A DNA stretch of 64,000 nt from CAYVUV01 sp964455095 (lineage in GTDB: Bacteria > Desulfobacterota > Binatia > HRBIN30 > CADEER01). The stretch spans positions 62,001 through 126,000 of the forward strand of contig CAYVUV010000356.1 of the NCBI GenBank assembly GCA_964455095.1. Direction: 5' to 3'. A program made the translations under genes and the position numbers. How positions within the stretch are numbered: position 1 is the stretch's first letter; the number at the start of each line of letters is the position of its first letter. This document shows positions 48,819 through 55,572 of this stretch, piece after piece. The notes under the pieces are model-generated. The model was not told the DNA's origin. It ran no database searches and saw nothing but the letters and a program-made list of their open reading frames with translations.

Positions 48819-49379
48819 ATGATCGACGACAGCGAACGGGCGATGATCGAGGTGCTCGACCCCACGGCGACGGGCCCGCAGGAGACCCTGCCCCTGCCGG
48901 CCCGGCTACCGGACCTGCGCGGCAAAGTCCTCGGCTTGCGCATCGACGACACGTGGCGATCGTTCACGCGGTTTGCCGAGCGCGTCGCCGAGTTGGCGCG
49001 CGAACGGCTCGGCGTGCGCGACGTCGTGGTGTTCGATCCCGACATTCGCATCGGCACGACGGACGAGGAGCGCCGCAAGGTCGCCGGCTTCGTGCGTGCC
49101 GTCGACGCGGCGATCGTCGGCCTCGGTACGTGAGGGTCGTGCACGTCGTGGAGTGTCCACGACACGATCGAAGTGCTCCGCGCCGGCAAGCCGGCGCTGG
49201 TGGTGGTGACCGAAGTCTTCGCCAACCTGGCGCGCACGGCGGCGCGCGCGCGCGGCGTGGCCGAGCTGCCGATGGTGGTCTTGCCGCACCCGATGGAGGG
49301 GCGGCCGGTAGACGAGCTCGACCGTATCGCCGCGGCGCATTTCGCCGCGGCGATCGCGCTGTTGGCGCAGCGCCCGTGA
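48819..49379 (+). CDS. UGSC-family selenoprotein with in-frame TGA (selenocysteine 105)
   Basis: The frame from ATG 48819 is interrupted by one TGA at 49131-49133 and then continues in the same frame to a TGA at 49379. Read through, it encodes 186 aa with the motif GLGTUGSCTSW, where U is codon 105. This is the defining motif of the predicted UGSC (seleno)protein family. The N-terminal part (IEVLDPTATGPQ) and the C-terminal part (GKPALVVVTEVFANLARTAA, MVVLPHPMEGRP) form one alpha/beta domain. U and C three residues apart suggest a redox pair. A start at 48843 is also possible. The partner gene begins 15 bp on. Confidence 0.85.
49131..49169 (+). promoter_or_regulatory. Bacterial SECIS-like hairpin for selenocysteine insertion
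   Basis: Directly after the TGA at 49131-49133, the arms GTCGTGG (49145-49151) and CCACGAC (49157-49163) form a perfect 7-bp stem with the loop AGTGT. A lower stem, GGTCGT (49135-49140) with ACGATC (49164-49169), adds six pairs including one G-U, leaving a 4-nt bulge on the 5' side. The upper stem starts 11 nt after the TGA and the loop 18 nt after it, with a G in the first two loop bases. These fit the known rules for bacterial SECIS elements bound by SelB. Confidence 0.8.
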
Positions 49380-49394
49380 GCGGGTGAGTGGGCG

Positions 49395-50489
49395 ATGCGC
49401 GGCACGCTCCTCTCCGATACCTACGCCGTGGCCGCCGACGCCGAGACGTTCTACGCCATGGCCGAGTCGCAGGGGTGGGGCGATGGACTGCCGCTGATCC
49501 CCCCGACTGCTGCGCGGGTGCAGGCGATGCTGGAGACCGTGCCGGAAACACCCGCTGCGGTGGTGGGCGTGGTCGAGCCGCGCCGCGGCGAGGCGACGGC
49601 CGAGAAGATTGCGATCAATGCCGCCATGGCGGGCTGTCGGCCGGAGTATTTCCCTGCTGTCGTGGCCGCCGTTCGCGCGGTGTGCGAGCCGCGCTTCAAT
49701 CTCTACGCGCTCAACACGACGACCTGTTGTGCCACGCCGGCACTGATGATCAACGGTCCCGCCCGCCACGCCCTCGGCGTCGAGTGTGGCTACAGCTGTC
49801 TCGGACAGAACGGGCGCGCCAATGCGACCATCGGTCGCGCGCTGCGATTGGTGATGCGCAACGTCGGCGGCTCGATTCCCGGCGCCGTGAGCAAGTCGGT
49901 CTTCGGCCAGCCCGGGCGCGTGTCGTTCTGCTTCGGGGAGTGGGAGGAGAAGAGTCCCTGGGCACCCTTCCATGTGCGGCGCGGCTTTCGGGCGGCCGAG
50001 AACGTCGTCACGGCGCACTGCGCCACCGGGACGCAGGACATCGCCGACATCTATGCCGAAAGCGGCGAAGAGCTGATCTGGATCCTCGCGCACTCGATCG
50101 ACTGGATCGGCAACAACAAGGTGCTGGTGCCCCAGGCCGACGGCGAGATGCTCATCCTGCTCTGTCCCGATTTCGCCCACAAGATCGCCCGCGACGGCCT
50201 CGGTATCGCCGACACGCAGCGCATGCTCTTCGAGTACACGCGCACGCCGATCGAGCGCTGGCACCGCAACCACTGGCCGAAGTTGGAAGAGAAAGGCTAC
50301 GTCGAAGACGGCACGGTACCGCTGTGCGCCGCGCCGGAGCAATTCCTGCTCGCCGTCGCGGGTGGCGAGTCGGGCCACCACGCGCTGAGCTTCTGCACCT
50401 TTGGCCTGACCTGGTCGGTCTCGGTGCCGTTCAGCCTCGAGACGCCGAGCGGGCCGGCCGAGGTATGTGCGCTGCCCGAGCGGACGTGA
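49395..50489 (+). CDS. Cys-rich protein of unknown function, partner of UGSC selenoprotein
   Basis: The 364-aa protein begins 15 bp after the selenoprotein stop. It lacks a signal peptide or membrane helix. Several Cys residues sit in motif-like settings: MAGCRPEYFP, NTTTCCATPALMINGP, VECGYSCLGQNGRANATIGRA, SFCFGEWEE and SFCTFGLTW. The Asn/Gly-rich stretch after the central Cys cluster resembles a substrate or anion loop. I cannot name a reaction. The tight spacing and shared redox-type residues suggest it works with the UGSC protein as one enzyme or complex. Confidence 0.75.
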   Translation: MRGTLLSDTYAVAADAETFYAMAESQGWGDGLPLIPPTAARVQAMLETVPETPAAVVGVVEPRRGEATAEKIAINAAMAGCRPEYFPAVVAAVRAVCEPRFNLYALNTTTCCATPALMINGPARHALGVECGYSCLGQNGRANATIGRALRLVMRNVGGSIPGAVSKSVFGQPGRVSFCFGEWEEKSPWAPFHVRRGFRAAENVVTAHCATGTQDIADIYAESGEELIWILAHSIDWIGNNKVLVPQADGEMLILLCPDFAHKIARDGLGIADTQRMLFEYTRTPIERWHRNHWPKLEEKGYVEDGTVPLCAAPEQFLLAVAGGESGHHALSFCTFGLTWSVSVPFSLETPSGPAEVCALPERT

Positions 50490-50493
50490 CGGC

Positions 50494-52017
50494 GTGCTCC
50501 CGATCGATGCTGGGGATCTGAGCGCCCTGCTCGGCGCGCTGGCAGCGGCGCACGGCGACCGCCTGGCGGTCGCGGGGGAACACGGCGCGCTGAGCTTCGC
50601 GGGGCTCGAGGCGGCCGCCGATGCATGGGCCGACGCTCTTGCGGCGGCTGGTTGCGGACCCGGCACGCATGTTGGCCTCCTGGCGGGCAATGGTCCGCAG
50701 TGGTTGGGCGCTGCTTTCGGCGTCTGGCGTGCCGGCGCGACGCTGGTGCCGCTCTCGACCTTTGTGACGGTGCGCGAGCTGGACGAAACACTGGCGCTCG
50801 GCGACGTCGAGGTCCTGGTCGTGCAGCCGGAGCTGCGCGGGCGCGACCTCCTCGCGCTCGTGCGCGCGGCGCCGGCCGCGGTCAGCTTGCGACATCTTCT
50901 CGTGCTGGGCACCTCGGCACCCGCTGGACCAGGGGAGACACTGCGGCCGGCAATCGATGCCGAGTCGGCGGCATGTCTGCTGTACACTTCCGGCACCACC
51001 GGAAAGCCCAAGGGCGTGCTGTTGAGTCACCGCGCCATCCTGGCCACCGTCTGGCCGACAGCCGAGCGCTCCGGGTTGGGCGCCGACGATGCGCTGTTCT
51101 CGACGCTGCCGCTGTTCTGGGTCGCCGGGCTCGTGATTCGCGCCCTGCCGACGCTGGCCAGCGGCTGCGCGCTGCTGCTGGTCGAGACGTTTACGGCCGA
51201 CGCCGCCATAGCGGCGCTGCGCCGCCAGCGCGTCACTGCGCTGCATGTACGCCCGCCGCAGGTCGGCCAGATCACCGCCCATCGCGACTTCGACCCGGCG
51301 CTCTTGGCCGCGGTGCGCAAGGGCAACGGCCGCGTCGAGTGGTTTGCGCCCTTTCTGGATGCGGAGCAGACGCGTTTCATCACCGGCTACGGCATGACCG
51401 AGACCGCCGGCTACGTCACCGCGCTCGACTGGCGCGATTCGGTCGACGTGCGCCGTACCGAGTTGGGTACGCCATTGCCGGGCGTCGAGGTGCGCGCCAT
51501 CGGGCCCGACGGTGTGCGTTGCGGTCCCGGTGAGGTGGGCGAGATTCGCGTGCGCGGGCCCGGTCTGTTCAGCGGGTACTACAAGCAGCCGCCGGGCACT
51601 GGCCTGGATGGCGACGGATTCTTCCGCACCGGCGATCTCGGCCGCGTCAGGTCCGAGGGCGGCGTACAGTTCATCGGCCGCAGCAAGGACCTCTTGCGCG
51701 TCAAGGGCATCAACGTTTCGCCGCTCGAGGTCGAGGCGGTGCTCGGGAGCCATCCGGCAGTCGAGGCGGTGTACGTCGTGGGACTACCGCCTGACGGGCT
51801 CGACCAGCGGCTGGTCGCGGTGGTGGTCCCGCGCCCGGGCGGTGCGCTGCCCGAGGCCGCGCTGCGCGAACTGGCGACGGAGAGCTTGTCCGCCTACAAG
51901 CGGCCCGAGGCCTATGTGACCGTGGCACGCCAGGATGTGCCGCTCGGGAGCACGGCCAAACCGCAGCGCGCGGCGCTGGCGGCGCTGGCGGAACGCGCGC
52001 TTGCACCCGTTGGCTAA
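50494..52017 (+). CDS. AMP-forming acyl-CoA synthetase
   Basis: A GTG at 50494, 4 bp after the preceding stop, gives 507 aa. The ANL-superfamily motifs are present: YTSGTTGKPKG (from about residue 164), GYGMTET, FRTGDLG, and the hinge region GRSKDLLRVKGINVSPLEVE. The catalytic C-terminal Lys lies in GSTAKPQR. It activates a carboxylic acid to its CoA thioester; the residues do not define the acid. Position inside the selenoprotein cluster suggests the acid is produced or consumed there. A 9-bp palindrome overlaps its stop codon. Confidence 0.9.
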   Translation: MLPIDAGDLSALLGALAAAHGDRLAVAGEHGALSFAGLEAAADAWADALAAAGCGPGTHVGLLAGNGPQWLGAAFGVWRAGATLVPLSTFVTVRELDETLALGDVEVLVVQPELRGRDLLALVRAAPAAVSLRHLLVLGTSAPAGPGETLRPAIDAESAACLLYTSGTTGKPKGVLLSHRAILATVWPTAERSGLGADDALFSTLPLFWVAGLVIRALPTLASGCALLLVETFTADAAIAALRRQRVTALHVRPPQVGQITAHRDFDPALLAAVRKGNGRVEWFAPFLDAEQTRFITGYGMTETAGYVTALDWRDSVDVRRTELGTPLPGVEVRAIGPDGVRCGPGEVGEIRVRGPGLFSGYYKQPPGTGLDGDGFFRTGDLGRVRSEGGVQFIGRSKDLLRVKGINVSPLEVEAVLGSHPAVEAVYVVGLPPDGLDQRLVAVVVPRPGGALPEAALRELATESLSAYKRPEAYVTVARQDVPLGSTAKPQRAALAALAERALAPVG

Positions 52018-52030
52018 CATGTGTTAGCCA
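52011..52030. promoter_or_regulatory. Palindrome across the acyl-CoA synthetase stop codon
   Basis: TGGCTAACA (52011-52019) and TGTTAGCCA (52022-52030) are exact complements around TG. The TAA stop codon lies inside the left arm. No T-run follows. It has the look of an operator for a dimeric regulator (for example TetR type) in front of the gene at 52100, or of a short transcript-end hairpin. Confidence 0.45.
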
Positions 52031-52099
52031 GCCGGCAGTTTCGCGTCCCACTGCATCGCGCGCGGGTAATCGCTCCCCGTTGCGCCCAGGAGTCTCGCT

Positions 52100-53722
52100 A
52101 TGGCATTCGCAGCCTCCCACCGCGGGGCGGTCTCGACCGCGCCCAACGCCAGCTCGTTTCTCGACCTGTACGCCCATGAGCGCCCGGCGCCGGCGCAGCC
52201 CGTCGATGAGTTTCTCGAAGGGCTGAAAGCGCTGATCCGCGCCCATCCGATCGAGGACCACCTGGCCGGGGCGCTCAAGTACGGCACCGCCTCGCGCGCG
52301 GCCGTGCGCCGCTGGATCAAGGACTACTACCAATATATCCGGCTCGATGCGCAAGGCACGGCGGCGATGGTCGCGCGCTGTCGGCGGCGCGGGCTCTATC
52401 TGGCGCTGAGCCCGCTGGTGAGCCGCAAGACCGGGTTTCATCAGGTCACCGTGCCGGCGTTGCGCTTGTTCACGCGCTTTGCCGCGGCCTTCGACCTGAG
52501 CGTCGAAGAGCTCGAGGCGCACTACGCTTGCCCGGAAACCATGCAGGCGACCTTCACGCGGCTGCAGTTCCAGTTCTCCAGCTTCGAAGAGGGGTTCGTC
52601 GTCAGCGCCCTGGCGAGCGAGGGGGCCCTGCTCGACGTCTTTCGCGACGAGCGCCCGTGGCTGTGCCAGCGCGGCATTGCCGAGTACCTCAAGCGCGCCT
52701 ACGAGCTCGACGACGACGCGGTGGCGTACTGGCGCGCCTACGAGGACTTTCGCGGTTTTGTCGCCGAGCCGGTGTGGGACATCGTGCGCGAGTTCGCCGT
52801 CGATGCCGATCAGCAGGCGTTGCTGCGCACGACATTGGAGCACTGGCTGCTGATCCACCAGAATATGCGCCGCGCTTGGAACGAGATCGCCGCCGACAGT
52901 TACGCCTTGCCGGATTTCGTCTGGCCGCCGCCTGGAGCGGCGTTCAAGTCGGGCGACGATCAGACCTACGAGGAGATGGAGGCCGAGCTGGGCGAGTTTT
53001 GCCTCGCGCTGCCGCGGCCGGCGGAGACGGCATTCGGACACTTTCTGTCCGGGCGCGCTTCGTTCGCGGCGGCAAAGGAGCTGGTCCAGGATTTCTTCCA
53101 CCTCGACGCGACGCGCAGCATCGCCGGACAGTTCTCGCGCATCCTGGACGACAAGGCGTATCCGGCCATGGCGCAGGCCTTTGCCACGGAGTCGGGCGGG
53201 TATCTGACGCGCTGTCACATGGAGATCTGGGCGGACTTTTGTGAGCAGGCGTTCGCGATCACGCGCGAGGAGCTGTGTCGGTGGGTGCCGCCGACCGAGA
53301 CGTTGGGCAGTCGCTACGTCACCCGCTGGTTCCTCGTCCACGGCATGCCGGAGGAGGCGATGGCGGCTTTCCACCTCGGGCCGCCGAACAGCGTGCGCGA
53401 GCGGATGGGCAAGGGGGCTCACGGCCTCGGTCAGGGGGGCGTGGCGGGGGAAGGCCTCCTACAGGCCCACGTGAAGCACCCGGTAACGGCCGCCATGGAA
53501 CGGCTCGGCGTCGATCCCGACCTGGCCGACTACTTCTTCCGCCTCCATCGCGAGATCGAGCCGTTCGAACAGGATGAAGGGTGGGCCTACGTCCCGACGC
53601 TGCTCAAGACCAGCCATCAGCGGCGCATCTTCAAACGCGCCTACATCACCAAGATTCTGTCCGAACGGCGCAAAGACGAGGGCCTCCTGCAGCGCATGAA
53701 GCGCCTGTCCGATCCAGCCTAG
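52100..53722 (+). CDS. Putative duplicated heme-oxygenase-like (PqqC/TenA-like) protein
   Basis: The 540-aa cytoplasmic protein is nearly all helical. Residues ~35-270 (FLEGLKALIRAHPIEDHLAGALKYGTASRAAVRRWIKDYYQYIRL) resemble the first helices of PqqC/TenA-like heme-oxygenase-fold proteins, many of which are di-iron oxidases. Residues ~325-530 look like a second, diverged copy. Some of the His/Glu/Asp ligands expected of di-iron members are not obvious, so metal binding is unproven. It follows the acyl-CoA synthetase by 82 bp and precedes the ferredoxin, which could supply electrons. The fold call is tentative. Confidence 0.5.
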   Translation: MAFAASHRGAVSTAPNASSFLDLYAHERPAPAQPVDEFLEGLKALIRAHPIEDHLAGALKYGTASRAAVRRWIKDYYQYIRLDAQGTAAMVARCRRRGLYLALSPLVSRKTGFHQVTVPALRLFTRFAAAFDLSVEELEAHYACPETMQATFTRLQFQFSSFEEGFVVSALASEGALLDVFRDERPWLCQRGIAEYLKRAYELDDDAVAYWRAYEDFRGFVAEPVWDIVREFAVDADQQALLRTTLEHWLLIHQNMRRAWNEIAADSYALPDFVWPPPGAAFKSGDDQTYEEMEAELGEFCLALPRPAETAFGHFLSGRASFAAAKELVQDFFHLDATRSIAGQFSRILDDKAYPAMAQAFATESGGYLTRCHMEIWADFCEQAFAITREELCRWVPPTETLGSRYVTRWFLVHGMPEEAMAAFHLGPPNSVRERMGKGAHGLGQGGVAGEGLLQAHVKHPVTAAMERLGVDPDLADYFFRLHREIEPFEQDEGWAYVPTLLKTSHQRRIFKRAYITKILSERRKDEGLLQRMKRLSDPA

Positions 53723-53849
53723 CGGCCAGTCGGGCGCCGGGCCCGAGTTGACATCCCGGATGACATCGCCAATCGTACTCTCTCACCATGCAAAGCCCCG
53801 GGCGCGCCGCGGAGGCCGCGTTCGAGGACCAGAAGAGGAGAGAGAGCCG

Positions 53850-54203
53850 ATGGCGTACATCATTACCCGGCTGTGCCGGGACTGTGTCGATACCGCGTGT
53901 GTGGCGGTGTGCCCGGTGGACTGCATTTACCGCTACACGGGCAGCGATGCCGCGACGTTTCCGCATCAACTCTACATTCATCCCGACGAGTGCATCGATT
54001 GCGGGGCCTGTGAGCCCGAGTGCCCGTGGCAGGCCATCTTCGAGGAAGCGGCGGTGCCGGAGGTCTTCAAGGACGACACGCCGCTCAATTACAAGATGAT
54101 GGAGCACCGCAACGAGTTCGAGGTGTGCCCGGCGGAAGAGAAGCCCAAGCCCTCGGCCGAGGAGATCGCGGCCAACAAGAAGAAGTGGGGTTGGACGGGC
54201 TGA
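53850..54203 (+). CDS. Ferredoxin, FdxA-like two-cluster type
   Basis: The ATG at 53850 follows AGAAGAGGAGAG and gives 117 aa. The first motif has C9, C12, C17 and C21-Pro with C25 beyond; the second has C-x2-C-x2-C-x3-CP (CIDCGACEPECP). The order matches seven-iron FdxA proteins, but the extra C12 might allow a [4Fe-4S] in the first site. The C-terminus is Lys/Glu-rich. It carries electrons in the cytoplasm, possibly for the enzymes just upstream. The SufT-like gene is 13 bp downstream. Confidence 0.92.
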   Translation: MAYIITRLCRDCVDTACVAVCPVDCIYRYTGSDAATFPHQLYIHPDECIDCGACEPECPWQAIFEEAAVPEVFKDDTPLNYKMMEHRNEFEVCPAEEKPKPSAEEIAANKKKWGWTG

Positions 54204-54216
54204 GAGGAGCGTTCCG

Positions 54217-54768
54217 ATGAGCTACGATCAGATCGAGATCCGACGCGACTGCACGGCGGTTCAGATACCGCACGGCACAGAAGTCACACTGGCCGCGGGG
54301 ACGACCGCAACGGTCACCCAATCGCTCGGCGGCAGCTACACGCTGCAGGTGCCCAGTTTGGGCGGCCTGTTCCGCGTCGCCGGCAAGGACGCCGATGCGC
54401 TGGGAATCGAGCCCGTGGCGCAACCGGCGTCCAGCGCAGCGCTGTCGAATGAGCCGGTCAACGAGTCGCGCGTCTGGGAGCAGTTGAAGGATGTGTACGA
54501 CCCCGAGATCCCGGTCAATATCGTCGATCTCGGGTTGGTGTACGATATGCGCATTGAGCCGCTCCCGAGCGGCGGTAGCCGTGTCGAGGTGCAGATGACC
54601 CTCACCGCGCAGGGCTGTGGCATGGGCCAGGCGATCGCAATGGACGCCAAGGGGCGCATCGAATCGCTGCCGGGGGTTGCCGAAGCAGATGTCCGTGTCG
54701 TGTGGGATCCGCCCTGGAATCCACAAATGATCTCCGCCGAAGGCCGGGCAAAGCTCGGGATGGATTGA
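54217..54768 (+). CDS. sufT: SufT-like protein (DUF59/MIP18 domain)
   Basis: The 183-aa protein has an N-terminal beta domain (residues 1-65) and a C-terminal DUF59/MIP18 domain (VWEQLKDVYDPEIPVNIVDLGLVYD; TLTAQGCGMG; VVWDPPWNPQMIS). The Cys in TAQGCGMG corresponds to the conserved Cys of the family. SufT helps mature iron-sulfur proteins under high demand. It is coupled to the ferredoxin gene, which fits that role. Confidence 0.9.
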   Translation: MSYDQIEIRRDCTAVQIPHGTEVTLAAGTTATVTQSLGGSYTLQVPSLGGLFRVAGKDADALGIEPVAQPASSAALSNEPVNESRVWEQLKDVYDPEIPVNIVDLGLVYDMRIEPLPSGGSRVEVQMTLTAQGCGMGQAIAMDAKGRIESLPGVAEADVRVVWDPPWNPQMISAEGRAKLGMD

Positions 54769-54814
54769 TCTCGAGACCAGCCGTCTCCCGCGCTCCAAAC
54801 CGATCATAGGACTC

Positions 54815-54840
54815 AACCCGGCCGGTTAATTGGCCCGGTT
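54815..54840 (+). terminator. Stem-loop after the sufT-like gene
   Basis: AACCCGGCC (54815-54823) pairs with GGCCCGGTT (54832-54840) with one mismatch, around an 8-nt loop, 46 nt after the stop. A short TTTCT follows. It probably marks the end of the unit that starts at or before 48819. Confidence 0.4.
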
Positions 54841-54967
54841 TCTAACCCACTTTCTCGCCCTGCTTCTGCCGAATTTGGGTTCATCACGACCGTGCAAGAA
54901 CTCGCCCATTGTGGACTCAGTGTCTCTATGATAAGGGAGAGCAGTCGCATGATCGAGACGCAAGAAG

Positions 54968-54990
54968 GACTCCTAATTCTAATAGGAGTC
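54968..54990. promoter_or_regulatory. Perfect 8-bp inverted repeat upstream of the 126-aa gene
   Basis: GACTCCTA (54968-54975) and TAGGAGTC (54983-54990) flank an A/T-rich 7-base spacer. A -10-like TATGAT lies about 40 bp upstream (54927-54932), without a clear -35. The repeat could be an operator or a leader hairpin for the gene at 55045; its right arm contains AGGAG. Confidence 0.45.
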
Positions 54991-55044
54991 GGGCTTATGC
55001 GGTCTGCCGGCAGCTAACGGGCAGGAAGAAAGGGAGAGTCGGAC

Positions 55045-55425
55045 ATGGTTCCGAAGATGTCGTCTGTGATCGTTCCGGAAGAGTTGTTGGCCCCAGAGCC
55101 GGCGCTTCCGATTCAGTTTCACGACGTCTGGCACCGCACGCGCTTCATCACCTCCGAGCGCGCGCTTGTGCTTGCCGTACTGTGGCAAGCGGTGATCGAT
55201 TTGCAGAAATATCGGTTTGCGCCGCGGCGCCGGCAGCAGCGCCTCTACATGGAGGCCTACCGCTGGGTGGCGTCCGAGGATCGCAGCTGGCCCTACTCCT
55301 TCGTCAACCTGTGCGAGGCGATCAACCTGGAGCCGGAGCCGCTGCGCGCGCAGTTGCTCAGCGACGCCGTCCCGGCGCCGCGGCCAGTTCCGCTCGACGC
55401 CGCTGTCGTCGAAGAGGCCGCGTAA
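55045..55425 (+). CDS. 126-aa protein of unknown function
   Basis: GGGAG precedes the ATG at 55045; a second ATG lies four codons on. The protein is soluble, with a helical core (SERALVLAVLWQAVIDLQKYRF) and the segment RQQRLYMEAYRWVASEDRSWPYSFVNLCEAINLEPEPLR. This pattern of a basic helix followed by a WPYSFVNLCEALGL-like end is reminiscent of a small, widely scattered deltaproteobacterial protein, but I cannot name a function. A terminator directly after it suggests a single-gene transcript with its own regulation. Confidence 0.75.
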   Translation: MVPKMSSVIVPEELLAPEPALPIQFHDVWHRTRFITSERALVLAVLWQAVIDLQKYRFAPRRRQQRLYMEAYRWVASEDRSWPYSFVNLCEAINLEPEPLRAQLLSDAVPAPRPVPLDAAVVEEAA

Positions 55426-55432
55426 GTCGGAA

Positions 55433-55479
55433 GGAAAATCCGCGCCGCCGTTGCGCACGGCGCGCGGGCTTTCCGTTTT
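55433..55479 (+). terminator. Intrinsic terminator after the 126-aa gene
   Basis: GGAAA (55433-55437) pairs with TTTCC (55470-55474), and CGCGCCG (55441-55447) with CGGCGCG (55458-55464). The composite stem has one internal loop and is followed by GTTTT (55475-55479). It starts 7 nt after the stop codon. Confidence 0.6.
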
Positions 55480-55506
55480 CTCGCACGCCGATTCCGCGCT
55501 AAGAAG

Positions 55507-55529
55507 CTCCTTCTCATCCTGAGAAGGAG
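55507..55529 (+). promoter_or_regulatory. Hairpin masking a ribosome-binding site before the second acyl-CoA synthetase
   Basis: CTCCTTCTC (55507-55515) and GAGAAGGAG (55521-55529) form a perfect 9-bp stem with the loop ATCCT. The right arm is itself a near-ideal Shine-Dalgarno sequence, 7 nt before the ATG at 55537. When folded, the site would be hidden. The element can therefore act as a translational switch or attenuator. Confidence 0.5.
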
Positions 55530-55536
55530 ACGTCGT

Positions 55537-55572
55537 ATGCGCAATCCCATCTGCTGGGGAGCGGTGCGGTGA
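55537..55572 (+). CDS. Candidate 11-residue leader peptide overlapping the acyl-CoA synthetase start
   Basis: An ATG with AAGGAG at 7-nt spacing opens the short frame MRNPICWGAVR. Its TGA (55570-55572) overlaps the GTG start (55569-55571) of the next gene. This geometry is typical of translational coupling. The peptide has no obvious run of one amino acid, so classical attenuation by charged-tRNA sensing is not indicated. Confidence 0.4.
   Translation: MRNPICWGAVR

Noticed and set aside
48819..49379. A pseudogene or sequencing error explaining the internal TGA
   Set aside because: The frame is unchanged on both sides, the residues around the TGA match the UGSC motif exactly, and a hairpin with SECIS spacing follows. 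A random stop would not bring these together.
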